The notes: generated by a model not told the origin, from the letters alone. Positions 43,871 through 52,910 are shown, numbered from the stretch's first letter. The stretch is 64,000 nucleotides of DNA from Corynebacterium stercoris (GCF_024160105.1 NZ_JAMFTQ010000006.1:1-64000), one strand, 5' to 3'. A program made the numbers and translations.

Positions 43871-44962
43871 TTACGTACCCACGTACTCGCGCCTGGTCCT
43901 GCCCTTCGGGGCGCAGACCACTTCGTAATTAATACTGCCTACGGCATCCGCGAACTCCGTAGCAGTGACACCGCCTTCGCCGAAGAAGATGGCTTCGTCG
44001 CCGGGGCACACGCCGCGGGCGTTGTCGCCGAGCCAGAGCACCACCTGGTCCATGCACACCCGGCCGACCACCGGGTAGCGCACCCCGTTCACCGTCGGCG
44101 CGACGTGCGGCTGCCATGCGCGGACCAGCCCGTCCGCATAGCCCGCAGGCACCACCGCGGTGTAGCCGTCGCGCGGCGCACGCCAGGTCAGACCGTAACT
44201 CACCGGCTCATCCGAACTCACACGCTTCACCGCCAGGATGGTGCCCGCCCACGTCATCGCGGGGCGCAGCCCGTGGTCTTGCCCGGCGATCGGCTCCAAC
44301 CCGTAGAGGCTCACCCCCGGGCGCACTTGTTGGAAATGCAGATCGGGCCGCGCCCACGTGCCGGGCGAGTTCGCCAGGTGGTTCACCGCGGGCGTGAGGC
44401 CCGCAGCTTCTGCGCGCGCAATGGCATCACGGAATCGCTCGCCCTGCAGGTCGTTGTACGAATCCTCCGGCGAATCGGCGTAGGCGAGGTGGCTCATCAA
44501 CCCCGCGACGCGGATCGCCCCGGCGCGCTCCAGCTCTGCGGCCTCGGTGAAGGCGGCGTCCCACTCCGCCTCATCGAAGCCCGAGCGGTGCATGCCAGTG
44601 TCCACTTTGAGGTAGACGGTGCGCGGTGCGGCCGGCAAGGAAACGTCGGCAAGCGTGCGCAAGTGCTGCCTCGTCGGTACGCCGAGCTCGATGCCGTCCG
44701 GGATTTCCTCCCCCGGCGCCCACAGCCACGCGATGACGGGCAGGTCTGTCACGGCCTGCACCGCACGCGCCTCGGCAAAGGTGGCGACTCCGAATGCGTC
44801 TGCGCCGTGCGCGGCCATCACCGGCACGCACCGCTCGATGCCGTGGTTGTAGGCGTCGGCCTTGACCACGCACACCAGCCGCGCGTCGCCCGCCTGCCGC
44901 TTGAGCACGGCGACGTTGTGGGCGATGGCCCCAAGATCAATGCGCGCGGTCAACGGGTACAT
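43871..44962 (-). CDS. alr: Alanine racemase
   Basis: Alr makes D-alanine for peptidoglycan. The 363-residue PLP enzyme has the PLP Lys34 in CVVKADAYNHG, the second catalytic Tyr in SYGLTWRAP and the C-terminal VGRVCMDQVVLWLGD. ATG 44962 (the fourth codon of the longest frame) is chosen because CACAAT lies 7 bases upstream. It is first in the alr-tsaE-...-tsaD string, a conserved actinobacterial order. Confidence 0.96.
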   Translation of the reverse strand: MYPLTARIDLGAIAHNVAVLKRQAGDARLVCVVKADAYNHGIERCVPVMAAHGADAFGVATFAEARAVQAVTDLPVIAWLWAPGEEIPDGIELGVPTRQHLRTLADVSLPAAPRTVYLKVDTGMHRSGFDEAEWDAAFTEAAELERAGAIRVAGLMSHLAYADSPEDSYNDLQGERFRDAIARAEAAGLTPAVNHLANSPGTWARPDLHFQQVRPGVSLYGLEPIAGQDHGLRPAMTWAGTILAVKRVSSDEPVSYGLTWRAPRDGYTAVVPAGYADGLVRAWQPHVAPTVNGVRYPVVGRVCMDQVVLWLGDNARGVCPGDEAIFFGEGGVTATEFADAVGSINYEVVCAPKGRTRREYVGT

Positions 44963-44992
44963 GGCACACATTGTGCACCAGCGCGCCGCCTA

Positions 44993-45652
44993 TTAAGCCA
45001 AGTGGATCACGCCGAGGCCGATGAGCAGCGCCGACACCGCCCACGTCGCGGCGAGGGTGACAATGCGGGGGTTCGCCCGCGCCCATTCGAAGCCGCGCCC
45101 CGCGGCACTGTCGGGCGCCTCGCGCACCCAGGCAACCAGCAGCGCGGTCAGTGTGGGCAGCGACAGCGCTACGGTGGCGTAGAGCGGAATGGTGGCGTAG
45201 CGCGTGGCCGGATCCACCCCGGCCGCCGAGAGCAGCGCAAGCCCGCCGTAAAACGGCATCGACGTCGCGGATTGCACCAGGCCCAGGATGAAACCGGTGA
45301 GCATGGTCAGCGGATTCGGTGTCTTCAGGGGGCCGAGGATGCGCGCCACCAGCGCCGAATTGTCGCCGCCCCGCAACGCAAGCAGCCCGGTGACCACGCC
45401 CGTTGCGATGAGGACAATGCCGAACACTGGCCCGTCGACGAAGCGTTGCACGGCGGGTCCGAGACTGTCGAAAATCACCAGCATCAGCGTCGCCAGCGCC
45501 GCCACGCCCAGCCAGTCGCCCGCAATGAGCAGCGACGTCACCTTGCCGTAGCGCCCGCCCCCGCGAGGCGCCATGATGCCCACCGCCACAATCACGGCAA
45601 TGAGCAGCAGGTTGATGGAGTCGATGAACGCAAGCCACAGTGCCCCGAGCAT
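44993..45652 (-). CDS. GAP/LysE-like integral membrane protein
   Basis: This 219-residue protein has about six membrane segments (DSINLLLIAVIVAVGIMAP at the start, further ones near 40-60, 75-95, 120-145, 155-172 and 200-218). It resembles Sap/GAP-type membrane proteins of the LysE superfamily found in mycobacteria and corynebacteria. Transport of a small molecule or lipid is possible but not shown. It stands just upstream of alr on the same strand. Confidence 0.7.
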   Translation of the reverse strand: MLGALWLAFIDSINLLLIAVIVAVGIMAPRGGGRYGKVTSLLIAGDWLGVAALATLMLVIFDSLGPAVQRFVDGPVFGIVLIATGVVTGLLALRGGDNSALVARILGPLKTPNPLTMLTGFILGLVQSATSMPFYGGLALLSAAGVDPATRYATIPLYATVALSLPTLTALLVAWVREAPDSAAGRGFEWARANPRIVTLAATWAVSALLIGLGVIHLA

Positions 45653-45787
45653 CGCGCCTCCTTCCCGCCGGCTAAATGGACCTGTGCAACACTAAACCAT
45701 CGCACCCCGCGCCCGGGGCTTTCAGGCGCGTGCCGACGCCTGTCTTCCCAGCCAATTGAAATACACAAATCAAGTAAGCTCTATCCC

Positions 45788-46642
45788 GTGTCTGCGAATT
45801 TGAAACAACTGTCTGATCTGTCCAAGCGCGGCCCGCACCGGGTCATGGAGGGGGACCTCGGTTACACCGGCCTACCGGGCAAGGTGTACGCGCCGGCTGA
45901 GGGCCGCGACCTGCCGGGGGTCGCGTTCGGCCATGATTGGCGCCGTGATTCCACCGCGTATGTGGAGACGCTGCGCCACTTGGCCAGCTGGGGCATCGTC
46001 GTCGCCGCCCCGGACACCGAGACGGGCCTGACCCCGGATCACACAGGTTTCGCCGCAGACCTCGAAACCGCGCTGCAGATCGTCGCAGGTGTGCGCATCG
46101 GCAACGGCAACATCACCGTCTCGCCGGGCAAGCTCGCGCTGGTCGGCCACGGCATGGGCGGTGGCGCGGCTGTCCTCGCCGCGGTGGATAACCAGAAGGT
46201 CGCCGCCGTCGCGGCCGCCTACCCGTCCAACGTTGCGCCGTCTGCCGTCGAGGCGGCTCGCAACCTCTTCGTGCCGGGCCTCATCGTCGGCCCGGGCGAG
46301 GACTCCGATTCCCTGTTCAACCCGGGCAACCCGGCGAAGCTCGCGTACAACTGGGCCGGCGAGGTCTCCTACCGCTCGGTGAAGAAGGCCGACCAGCGCG
46401 GCTTCTCCGAGGACGGCATCGGTGCCCGCCTCATCGGCCTCGGCAAGTCCGACTCCAAGAATCAGGCCACCACCCGCGGCCTGATCACCGGCTTCCTCCT
46501 CCACCAGCTGGAGGAGGACAAGAAATACGCCGCGTTCTCCGACCCGGAGGCCACCGGCAAGGGCTTCACCTCCCTCTTCGGCGACGACCTGGCCCAGGCC
46601 GCTGGCCTCTCCCGCGACGACTCCCGCTTCTCCCTCTTCTAG
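45788..46642 (+). CDS. Alpha/beta-hydrolase-fold protein with a replaced nucleophile
   Basis: A 284-residue protein of the chlorophyllase/dienelactone-hydrolase-like group: GVAFGHDWRRDS early (oxyanion region), then LALVGHGMGGGAAVLAA. In active relatives the elbow is GHSMGG; here the nucleophile position is Gly122, so classical hydrolysis is unlikely unless another residue serves. GTG 45788 has TAAGCT 7 bases upstream. A GC-rich hairpin with T5 follows the stop. The protein is otherwise complete, which suggests a non-enzymatic role rather than decay. Confidence 0.8.
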   Translation: MSANLKQLSDLSKRGPHRVMEGDLGYTGLPGKVYAPAEGRDLPGVAFGHDWRRDSTAYVETLRHLASWGIVVAAPDTETGLTPDHTGFAADLETALQIVAGVRIGNGNITVSPGKLALVGHGMGGGAAVLAAVDNQKVAAVAAAYPSNVAPSAVEAARNLFVPGLIVGPGEDSDSLFNPGNPAKLAYNWAGEVSYRSVKKADQRGFSEDGIGARLIGLGKSDSKNQATTRGLITGFLLHQLEEDKKYAAFSDPEATGKGFTSLFGDDLAQAAGLSRDDSRFSLF

Positions 46643-46666
46643 AGGCTCCGGGCTTCCGCGGCTTCA

Positions 46667-46715
46667 CCCGACGCGCTCCCCACGATGCAGACCGTGGGTG
46701 GCGCGCCGGGTTTTT
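46667..46715 (+). terminator. Terminator after the alpha/beta-hydrolase-like gene
   Basis: CCCG-A-CGCGC-TC-CCCACG pairs with CGTGGG-TG-GCGCG-C-CGGG, giving a long GC-rich stem with small bulges followed by TTTTT. It lies 25 bases after the hydrolase stop. Confidence 0.75.
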
Positions 46716-46728
46716 CCCGCACCGGCGG

Positions 46729-47001
46729 CTACGCGTCGATTGAGCGCTCGGCGGCACTCGGCCCCTCGCGGCGCAGCACCGATTTCACCTGTCCCTGCGG
46801 ACGCTCCCGACGCCGCGGCATGCCGTACTCCCCGCGCGGGATGTGTGTCGGCGGGCGCTGCGGGTGCAGTTCCCGCGACAGCGCTTGCTGCTGCGCGGTG
46901 ATTTCCATTTTCCGTTGCGTTTCCCGCAGCACCGCCTCAAAGTCTTGCAATCGCTTCGCCGTGCGCCGCTGGTACATCTCCGCGAACTCGATGAAATCCA
47001 T
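46729..47001 (-). CDS. Small charged protein after the Ala/Pro-rich ESX-linked gene
   Basis: A 90-residue protein starting MDFIEFAEMYQRRTAKRLQD, with a helical, possibly coiled-coil first half (about 1-45) and a basic second half (PRGEYGMPRRRERPQG). Its ATG directly follows the stop of the 693-residue gene, so both are read together. I do not recognise the family. Confidence 0.6.
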   Translation of the reverse strand: MDFIEFAEMYQRRTAKRLQDFEAVLRETQRKMEITAQQQALSRELHPQRPPTHIPRGEYGMPRRRERPQGQVKSVLRREGPSAAERSIDA

Positions 47002-49083
47002 TTACCAATCCCCCAACTTTCTCATTCCCCATGCTTTGACGCTTTGCGTCGCTTCAATCTTCACCGCCGGGCGGTGACCCGGTCCCCCGCTCGGCTGCGT
47101 TGCCGGTGGCGGAGGTGGAGCCGCCGGAGCAGGCGCGCTTCCACCGCCCCCGCCGCCGCCGGTGCTTCCCGACGGCGCAGGTCCAGCCCCCGCAGCCCCC
47201 GGTGATGCCGCAGGTGCCGCCGCTGCCGGTGCTGCTGCTGCCGCTCCCTTCTTTGGCGGTGGCGCAGGCTCTTCAACCTTCGCCAGCTCAGGCGGCGGCG
47301 GAGTCACGCCACCCGCAGGAGGCGCGCCCGCCGGCTGCGTCGGCGCTGGCTGCATTGGCGCTGGCGCAGCGGGTGGCGGTGCCGTATGCGTGGCGCACTC
47401 CGCCCCCGGGCACGCCACGACCTCGCGCAGCAGGGTACGGAGGTGCTCGATGCCTCCCTGCACCGCGGCCGCGCCCGCCTGGCCCAGCGGGCCGAGCATG
47501 AGCTTTGCCGTCACCGACGGTGATGACGCGGGCTTAATCGCTTCAGCAGTGTCGCAGCCGAGGGCATCGAGCGGCGCATTCACGGTGAGCTCGAGGCCAA
47601 AGTCGAATGCGATGGTGAAGCTCAACGACTTCCTCTGCTTGCCCTCTGTGCCGGACGCTTCCGGCGCAGGAGGCACGGTCGCAGTCGTTTCCTGAGTAGC
47701 GGGCTCGATCCGCCGCGGTGTCTCCGCTGATGCTGTCCCGGGGACCGCGGCAGGGGTACTCGCCTTCTCTGGCAGCCCACTCTTCGGGGTTTCCACGGGG
47801 ACGCAGCGGCAGAGTCTGTCGATGGGCTGCGGTGCCGGCGGCGTGTCGGGCACCGTCGGACGCGCCGGTGGCTGCGCCACGTCGGTCACCTTGGGCACTT
47901 CGAACGCGCCGGTACCGGCGGGCAACGTGGGCGCCGCGATCGTTCCTCCGACAGCAGGCGGCGGCACCGCGGTCGGTGTCGCGGCGGGCAGCGGCGCAGC
48001 AGGCGGCGGCGTCACTGTTACCGGTTCCGCAGCAGCCGGCGCGGTGATCGGGGTCTGCGCAGGAACCGGCTCGGCCGGGGTGACAACGGGCACGTGGAAA
48101 AGGTTGTCGTTGGCGGGCACTGCCGGCGCTGCAGGCGCAACCGTCGTTGGTGGTGCGGGTGCGGGGACAACTGGATCCGGCACCACCGGAACCGGAGTCG
48201 GTGCCGCAGGAGTCGGAGCTGACGGCACCGGTTGCGGTGCCCCACCAGTTGGGCCGACGGCCGGCGGCAGCGTCACCGTCGGCGTCGGTCGCGGCTGGGG
48301 GCGCACCTCGGGCGCGGGCTGGGGCGTCGGCGCAGGCGGGGGAGCCACCTTCGGCGCCACCGGCGGCGACGGCTGCTTGTTCTCAGGCTGCTTGTTCTCG
48401 GGCTGCTTGGTCCCCGGCTGCTTGCCGGCCGGCTCTTTGCACTTGTCGCCGTAGGTCACCGGCGCTTCGGGCTTCTTGTCGGCCACGTCCCTGACGCACT
48501 CTTCGATGCCGTCCAAGCAGGTCTCGATGGCGTCGTTGCCGTCCAGCACTAGATCCAGCGCCCAGCTCAGGGCCTTGAACACGAGCTCCACAGCGAAAGG
48601 AATGAGCTTGGTGATGCCGAACTTGAGGATGAGCTCCAAAAACGCCTTCGCCGGCTTGATCAGCAGCGGCACGGCCCGGCACATGGTGTCGCGGATCCGC
48701 TCGATGGCTGTGCAGCATTTCCGGATTTGCGAACCCACCTTGCCGACGTTCGCAAAATGGGTGCGCTCCCGGGCGGCGTCGGCACGCTCGCGGGGCGTGA
48801 TCCCCACCTCGGCGAACCAGCGCTCCGAACCCTCCGGCGCTTTCACCTGCGAGTTCTTGACCTCGATCGTGGCCTTCGCCGAGCCGCAGCCGGCGAGGCC
48901 GATCGTCACCGAGGCGCCGCGGAACCCGGCGAAGTTCTGCCCCTCGCAGCGCCGCACATTGCCCAGCACGTCCTGCGCAGTCGCGCTCACCGCGGCCTTC
49001 GTACCAGCGCCGACACCAGGCGCCGCGTTCACGGCGGCCACGGTCTCCCGCACGACGGACCGCACCGCCCCCGTCGACGCCAT
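47002..49083 (-). CDS. Ala/Pro-rich ESX-4-linked protein (Rv3439c-like)
   Basis: This 693-residue protein has an N-terminal globular part (about 1-225) with a Cys-rich helix (KCCTAIERIRDTMCRA) and a hydrophobic stretch (FGITKLIPFAVELVFKALSW), then about 270 residues of Pro/Ala/Val/Thr-rich linker with repeats such as KQPENKQP, a second folded part (FTIAFDFGLELTVNAPLD ... LREVVACPGAECA) and a Pro/Ala/Gly tail. Position beside glmM and size resemble Rv3439c of M. tuberculosis. No signal peptide is seen, so export by the nearby type VII system is plausible but unproven. It overlaps the upstream small gene by ATGA. Confidence 0.72.
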   Translation of the reverse strand: MASTGAVRSVVRETVAAVNAAPGVGAGTKAAVSATAQDVLGNVRRCEGQNFAGFRGASVTIGLAGCGSAKATIEVKNSQVKAPEGSERWFAEVGITPRERADAARERTHFANVGKVGSQIRKCCTAIERIRDTMCRAVPLLIKPAKAFLELILKFGITKLIPFAVELVFKALSWALDLVLDGNDAIETCLDGIEECVRDVADKKPEAPVTYGDKCKEPAGKQPGTKQPENKQPENKQPSPPVAPKVAPPPAPTPQPAPEVRPQPRPTPTVTLPPAVGPTGGAPQPVPSAPTPAAPTPVPVVPDPVVPAPAPPTTVAPAAPAVPANDNLFHVPVVTPAEPVPAQTPITAPAAAEPVTVTPPPAAPLPAATPTAVPPPAVGGTIAAPTLPAGTGAFEVPKVTDVAQPPARPTVPDTPPAPQPIDRLCRCVPVETPKSGLPEKASTPAAVPGTASAETPRRIEPATQETTATVPPAPEASGTEGKQRKSLSFTIAFDFGLELTVNAPLDALGCDTAEAIKPASSPSVTAKLMLGPLGQAGAAAVQGGIEHLRTLLREVVACPGAECATHTAPPPAAPAPMQPAPTQPAGAPPAGGVTPPPPELAKVEEPAPPPKKGAAAAAPAAAAPAASPGAAGAGPAPSGSTGGGGGGGSAPAPAAPPPPPATQPSGGPGHRPAVKIEATQSVKAWGMRKLGDW

Positions 49084-49397
49084 CACAGCCCGTTCACCTT
49101 CCCGAACGCGGCGGCGTTGGAGGCGTCGAGGTGCTCCACGTCGTCGGCAAGCGCCAGCACGCTCTCCCACGTGCGCGAGCGCGCGGCGAGGAAATCCTGC
49201 GTCGTGCTGTGCAGCGCATCCAGGGCGGCAGCGATGCGCGCGCCGCGGTCCGCGAACCCCTCGCCGAAATCAGCCGCTGCAATATCTACCCGGTTCGCGT
49301 CGAGCGCCTGCGCGGCGGCATCGTAGGCAGCGATGGCCTCGCCGTAATAAGCGCGGACCACCCCCGTATCCATGTCGGGTCCAACAAAGGTTTCCAA
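49083..49397 (-). CDS. Small helical ESX-linked protein (Rv3440c-like)
   Basis: A 104-residue, mainly helical protein (YYGEAIAAYDAAAQALDANR, AARSRTWESVLALADDVEHL) resembling WXG100-sized secreted partners though without a W-x-G turn. It is followed, with an ATGA overlap, by the large Ala/Pro-rich protein, a pair seen as Rv3440c-Rv3439c in mycobacteria. The start is TTG 49397 behind GGGGGT, or ATG 49373. It may be a chaperone or co-secreted partner for the large protein. Confidence 0.7.
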   Translation of the reverse strand: METFVGPDMDTGVVRAYYGEAIAAYDAAAQALDANRVDIAAADFGEGFADRGARIAAALDALHSTTQDFLAARSRTWESVLALADDVEHLDASNAAAFGKVNGL

Positions 49398-49441
49398 GGC
49401 TTACCCCCAAAAAGCGTGAGGGCCGGGACAACCCGGCCCGT

Positions 49442-49468
49442 GTCTGAATAGTCTTCACATATTCAGAC
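49442..49468. promoter_or_regulatory. Palindrome upstream of the Rv3440c/Rv3439c-like pair
   Basis: GTCTGAATA and TATTCAGAC are perfect 9-base inverted repeats separated by 9 bases, about 45-70 bases upstream of the TTG. The size and symmetry suggest a dimeric regulator site, but a hairpin role cannot be excluded. Confidence 0.5.
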
Positions 49469-49477
49469 TCCCCCAAA

Positions 49478-49511
49478 CGCCCTTCGGTTCCCTCGAAGGG
49501 CGAAAATTTTT
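49478..49511. terminator. Terminator downstream of glmM
   Basis: CGCCCTTCG (49478-49486) and CGAAGGGCG (49494-49502) form a perfect 9-bp stem followed on the plus strand by AAAATTTTT. On the minus strand, where glmM is read, the stem is followed by TTT. It probably works in both directions. Confidence 0.75.
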
Positions 49512-49523
49512 CCCGCGCTCAGA

Positions 49524-50867
49524 TTAAACCGTGGCGACGGCCGCCGCCAGCCGACCCGCAACCTTGCGCGCCTGCTCCTCCTCGGCAGCCTCCACCATCA
49601 CGCGGAACAGCTCCTCGGTGCCGGACGGGCGCAGCAGCACGCGGCCGGCGTCGCCAAGCTCCTGCTCCGCGGCGCGGATCGCCTCCTGTACCTCAGGCGC
49701 GTCGAGGATCCTGCCCTTGTCGGACACCGGCACGTTGATGAGCACCTGCGGCAGCACCTTCATCACGCTCGCCAGCTCGGCGAGTGTCTTGCCCGTCTCG
49801 GCCATGCGCGCCATGAGCATCAGGCCCGTCAGGGTGCCGTCGCCCGTGGTGGCGTGGGAGGGCAGCACCACGTGGCCGGACTGCTCGCCGCCCAGCGAGT
49901 AATCGCCGCGGCCCAGCTCTTCGAGCACGTAGCGGTCCCCCACCGCAGTCTCCTTGAGCGTGATGCCGTGCTCCTTCATCGCCAGCTTCAGGCCCAAATT
50001 GCTCATCACCGTGGCCACCAGGGTGTTGTCCACCAGCGCGTTGCGCTCCTGCATGCCGGTGGCCAGGATCGCCATGATCTGGTCGCCGTCGACGATGTTG
50101 CCCGCCGCGTCCACCGCCAAGCAGCGGTCCGCGTCGCCGTCGTGCGCCAAGCCGATGTCGGCGCCGTGCTCCACCACAGCCGCCTGGATCTGCTCCATGT
50201 GGGTGGAGCCGGAGCCGTCGTTGATGTTGAAGGCATTCGGGGCGTTGAAGATCGCGGTCACCTCCGCGCCGGCGGCGGCGTAGGCGCGCGGGGCGACCTC
50301 GGAGGCGGCGCCGTTCGCGCAGTCCACCACCACCTTGATGCCGCTGAGGTCCTGCGTCACCGCGTCCTTCAGGTGCGCCAGGTAGCGTTCGCGCGCGTCC
50401 GGCGCCTCCTCGATGACGCGGCCGATGCCGGTCCCGGTCGGGCCGGTCTCCGCAAGTTCCGCCATGGCGGCCTCGATCTCATCTTCCACATCGTCGGGAA
50501 GCTTCTTGCCGCCGGCGGAGAAGAACTTGATGCCGTTGTCCGGCATCGGGTTGTGCGATGCCGAGATCATCACGCCGATATCCGCGCCGTAATCGTCCGT
50601 CAGAAACGCCAGGCCCGGGGTGGGGATCACGCCCACGCGCAGCACGTCCACGCCCTTCGACGCCATGCCGGCGGCCATCGCGGCGGCCAGCATCTCGCCG
50701 GAAACGCGCGGGTCGCGCCCGATCAGCGCGGTGGGGCGGCGGCGGTCCGAGCTCCGGTCCCGCGTCAGCACCGTCGCCGCGGCCGCACCGAGGCGCATGG
50801 CCAGCGACGCAGTCAACGCCTCATTCGCTAGCCCGCGCACACCGTCAGTTCCAAACAGTCGAGTCAT
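49524..50867 (-). CDS. glmM: Phosphoglucosamine mutase GlmM
   Basis: GlmM converts glucosamine-6-phosphate to glucosamine-1-phosphate for UDP-GlcNAc and cell-wall synthesis. The 447-residue protein has [14 protein letters not shown] at its start, the phosphoserine loop [18 protein letters not shown], metal loop DGDADRC and sugar loop [12 protein letters not shown] 50867 is chosen because CATAAT lies 7 bases upstream. It follows the rplM-rpsI operon after a terminator. Confidence 0.97.
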   Translation of the reverse strand: MTRLFGTDGVRGLANEALTASLAMRLGAAAATVLTRDRSSDRRRPTALIGRDPRVSGEMLAAAMAAGMASKGVDVLRVGVIPTPGLAFLTDDYGADIGVMISASHNPMPDNGIKFFSAGGKKLPDDVEDEIEAAMAELAETGPTGTGIGRVIEEAPDARERYLAHLKDAVTQDLSGIKVVVDCANGAASEVAPRAYAAAGAEVTAIFNAPNAFNINDGSGSTHMEQIQAAVVEHGADIGLAHDGDADRCLAVDAAGNIVDGDQIMAILATGMQERNALVDNTLVATVMSNLGLKLAMKEHGITLKETAVGDRYVLEELGRGDYSLGGEQSGHVVLPSHATTGDGTLTGLMLMARMAETGKTLAELASVMKVLPQVLINVPVSDKGRILDAPEVQEAIRAAEQELGDAGRVLLRPSGTEELFRVMVEAAEEEQARKVAGRLAAAVATV

Positions 50868-50897
50868 GGCGTTCATTATGCCCGAGCGTCGGCACGC

Positions 50898-50931
50898 AAA
50901 AAGCTCCCCCCGAGGGAAACGGAGGGAGCTT
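50898..50931 (-). terminator. Terminator of the rplM-rpsI operon
   Basis: On the minus strand AAGCTCCC pairs with GGGAGCTT, with further internal pairing between CTCCG and the CGGGG run, and the stem is followed by TTT. It lies about 40 bases after the rpsI stop. Confidence 0.8.
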
Positions 50932-50971
50932 CGAGCTTGCCGACGGCGCGAATCCAGCGCCGCAGCAGCGA

Positions 50972-51529
50972 TTAACGCTTGGAGTACTGCGGTGCGCGGC
51001 GGGCCTTGTGCAGACCAGCCTTCTTGCGCTCCACGGCACGCGCGTCACGGGTGAGCAGGCCAGCCTTCTTCAGGGTCGGGCGCTCAGCCGGGTTGTAGAT
51101 GTTCAGTGCACGGGCGATAGCCAGGCGCAGCGCACCTGCCTGGCCGGTCGGGCCGCCGCCGCCGATGTTGGCCTTGATGTCGAACTGGCCCTCGCGCTCG
51201 AGCAGGGTCAGCGGCTGCAGGATGTCCTGCTGGTGCAGCTTGTTCGGGAAGTAGTCCTCGAACTCGCGGCCGTTGACGGTGATCTTGCCCTCGCCCTCGG
51301 TGACGGTCACGCGAGCGATTGCGCGCTTACGACGGCCGACGGTCTGGATCGGGCCCTCGTGCAGCTGCACCGGCTCGGCGAACTCGCCCTCGGTCTCCTC
51401 GACCTCCGGTGCGATCGCGTCACCGATGGTGTAGTTGAACTCCTCGGTCGCCGCAGTTGCGTGGTCGATGTCGGTGTCCAGCGCCTCAGCTGCGTAGTTG
51501 TCCTCGGCGTAGTTGTTCGGCTCGGTCAT
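50972..51529 (-). CDS. rpsI: 30S ribosomal protein S9
   Basis: The last about 125 of 185 residues are standard S9: [39 protein letters not shown], and the C-terminal [11 protein letters not shown] that reaches the P-site tRNA. The first about 60 residues are an acidic extension (DDI..., many Glu and Asp), which is common in corynebacterial S9. It overlaps the rplM stop. Confidence 0.97.
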   Translation of the reverse strand: MTEPNNYAEDNYAAEALDTDIDHATAATEEFNYTIGDAIAPEVEETEGEFAEPVQLHEGPIQTVGRRKRAIARVTVTEGEGKITVNGREFEDYFPNKLHQQDILQPLTLLEREGQFDIKANIGGGGPTGQAGALRLAIARALNIYNPAERPTLKKAGLLTRDARAVERKKAGLHKARRAPQYSKR

Positions 51530-51972
51530 TACTGTGCCACCTGCTTAAACTCGAAGGTCTCGGGCTGCTGGCCGGCGTGCGGGTGCTCCGCACCGACGTA
51601 GACGTGCAGCTTCTTGATGGACTCGCGGGAAAGCCTGTTGTGCGGCATCATGCCCTTCACAGCTTCCTCGATGACGCGGTCCGGACGCTCGTCCAGCGCG
51701 CGGCCCAGGGTCATGGACTTCAGACCACCCGGGTAACCGGAGTGGCGGTAGCGCATCTCGCGATCGCGCTTGTTGGACGAGATGTGGATCTTGTCGGCGT
51801 TGATCACGATGACGTGATCGCCGGTGTCGACGTTCGGTGCGAACTGCGGCTTGTGCTTACCGCGCAGCAGGTCAGCTACGGTGGAAGCGAGCTTGCCCAG
51901 CACCACGTCGGTTGCGTCGATGACGTACCACTTGCGGGTAATGTCACCGCTCTTCGGGTGGTAAGTAGACAT
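51529..51972 (-). CDS. rplM: 50S ribosomal protein L13
   Basis: A 147-residue L13 with [33 protein letters not shown] and [16 protein letters not shown], all standard. It is the first gene of rplM-rpsI, the two being joined by a one-base overlap (TAATG). A leader of up to about 150 bases lies upstream and could take part in autoregulation, but I cannot identify a binding structure. Confidence 0.98.
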   Translation of the reverse strand: MSTYHPKSGDITRKWYVIDATDVVLGKLASTVADLLRGKHKPQFAPNVDTGDHVIVINADKIHISSNKRDREMRYRHSGYPGGLKSMTLGRALDERPDRVIEEAVKGMMPHNRLSRESIKKLHVYVGAEHPHAGQQPETFEFKQVAQ

Positions 51973-52169
51973 GCATGACTCCTTAAAGTCTGTCTAGAGG
52001 CTGCCGGCCAGGTGAAGCGCCGTGCACTCCGCTTTCCGACGGCGGCCGGTGGAGACCCGACGGAAAGTGCGCGGGCAAAAGCTAAGCACCGCGCGGCACA
52101 CAGGTGTTCAACCCTACGCCACCCGCCCACCATGACCAAAACGCCGATTTCGGCCCAAGAACGAGGAAA

Positions 52170-52240
52170 CGCCCCGCGCACCGTGGCCACCCCTACTCCC
52201 CCAAGGTCCCCCCGAGGTGGTGGTGTCGGTGCGCGGGGCG
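52170..52240 (-). terminator. Long hairpin after esxT
   Basis: CGCCCCGCGCACCG (52170-52183) and CGGTGCGCGGGGCG (52227-52240) form a perfect 14-bp inverted repeat, with CCACC/GGTGG pairing inside the 43-base loop, followed on the minus strand by TTT. It begins about 14 bases after the esxT stop and separates the ESX genes from rplM. Confidence 0.6.
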
Positions 52241-52253
52241 TACGTGCCCCGTC

Positions 52254-52538
52254 TTAGCCCCAGCTGTTCGCTGCCGCGGCGTTGACGGCCATCATCTGGT
52301 TGTTGCCCTCCTCTACGGTGTCGGCGATCTGGTTCAGGATGCGGTTGAGGTCGTCCGCCGCCTGGTCCCACTTGGCCTGGTGCGTGCGGTAGTTGGCGGC
52401 TGCGTCACCTTCCCAGGTGTCAGTCATCGGCTTGATCAGGTCCTTGAGGTCGGTGAGCTGGCCGTTGATGCGGACTGCGGAGGAACGGATGTCGGCGGTG
52501 GCGTTGGAGATCTGGGCGAAGTCGTACTTGATGTGCAT
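52254..52538 (-). CDS. esxT: WXG100 protein EsxT-like
   Basis: A 94-residue helical hairpin protein with the W-x-G turn in TDTWEGDAAANYRTHQAKWD and, downstream, a helix with Y-x-x-x-D/E-like character. It is secreted by type VII systems as a dimer with its partner. Position between esxU and rplM matches mycobacterial esxT (ESX-4). It starts 21 bases after the esxU-like gene, so the two are co-expressed. Confidence 0.88.
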   Translation of the reverse strand: MHIKYDFAQISNATADIRSSAVRINGQLTDLKDLIKPMTDTWEGDAAANYRTHQAKWDQAADDLNRILNQIADTVEEGNNQMMAVNAAAANSWG

Positions 52539-52559
52539 GGTCGTGGTGTCCTTTCGTAC

Positions 52560-52877
52560 TTAGAGCGCGAGGCCGGAGGTGGAGGCGAGGCGGTCGAGGC
52601 CCTCGGTGTTGGTCACGTCGGTGTTCTCGTAGTGCTTTGCGTTGTCCCGGATGTTCACGGCGATGGCGTTCAGCGCCTCGCCGAGGCGGCGCTGGGCGTC
52701 GTCGTAACGCAGCATCAGCTCGTCGAAGCTGCGCTGCGCGCGGCCCTCCCAGGACCCGCGCACGGACTGCGCGACATCCTGGATGCGGTCGATTTCACGG
52801 TTGACGTCAGCGTTGACAGCGTCCGCGTGGTCTGCGGTCGCACGCATGACCTCGGCTTCTGTTGCGAAATGGCTCAT
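52560..52877 (-). CDS. esxU: WXG100 protein EsxU-like
   Basis: A 105-residue helical hairpin protein with the turn RGSWEGRAQRSFDELMLRY (W-E-G). It is the partner of the EsxT-like protein, in the same order as esxU-esxT of ESX-4. ATG 52877 follows a GAGGGGGA ribosome site. The longer open frame across this region is a shadow of the gene upstream. Confidence 0.88.
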   Translation of the reverse strand: MSHFATEAEVMRATADHADAVNADVNREIDRIQDVAQSVRGSWEGRAQRSFDELMLRYDDAQRRLGEALNAIAVNIRDNAKHYENTDVTNTEGLDRLASTSGLAL

Positions 52878-52910
52878 GGTGATTCCCCCTCGAAGGTGTA
52901 AACGGTGAGA

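Noticed and set aside
43604-46642. A 1012-residue plus-strand open frame spanning tsaE, alr and beyond
   Set aside because: Only its last 284 codons are a real gene (start at 45788). The rest is antisense to well-identified genes and has the composition of a GC-rich shadow frame.
48010-48440. Coding repeats in the Pro/Ala-rich linker as a DNA repeat array
   Set aside because: The periodicity comes from low-complexity protein sequence (such as KQPENKQP), not from an independent DNA element.
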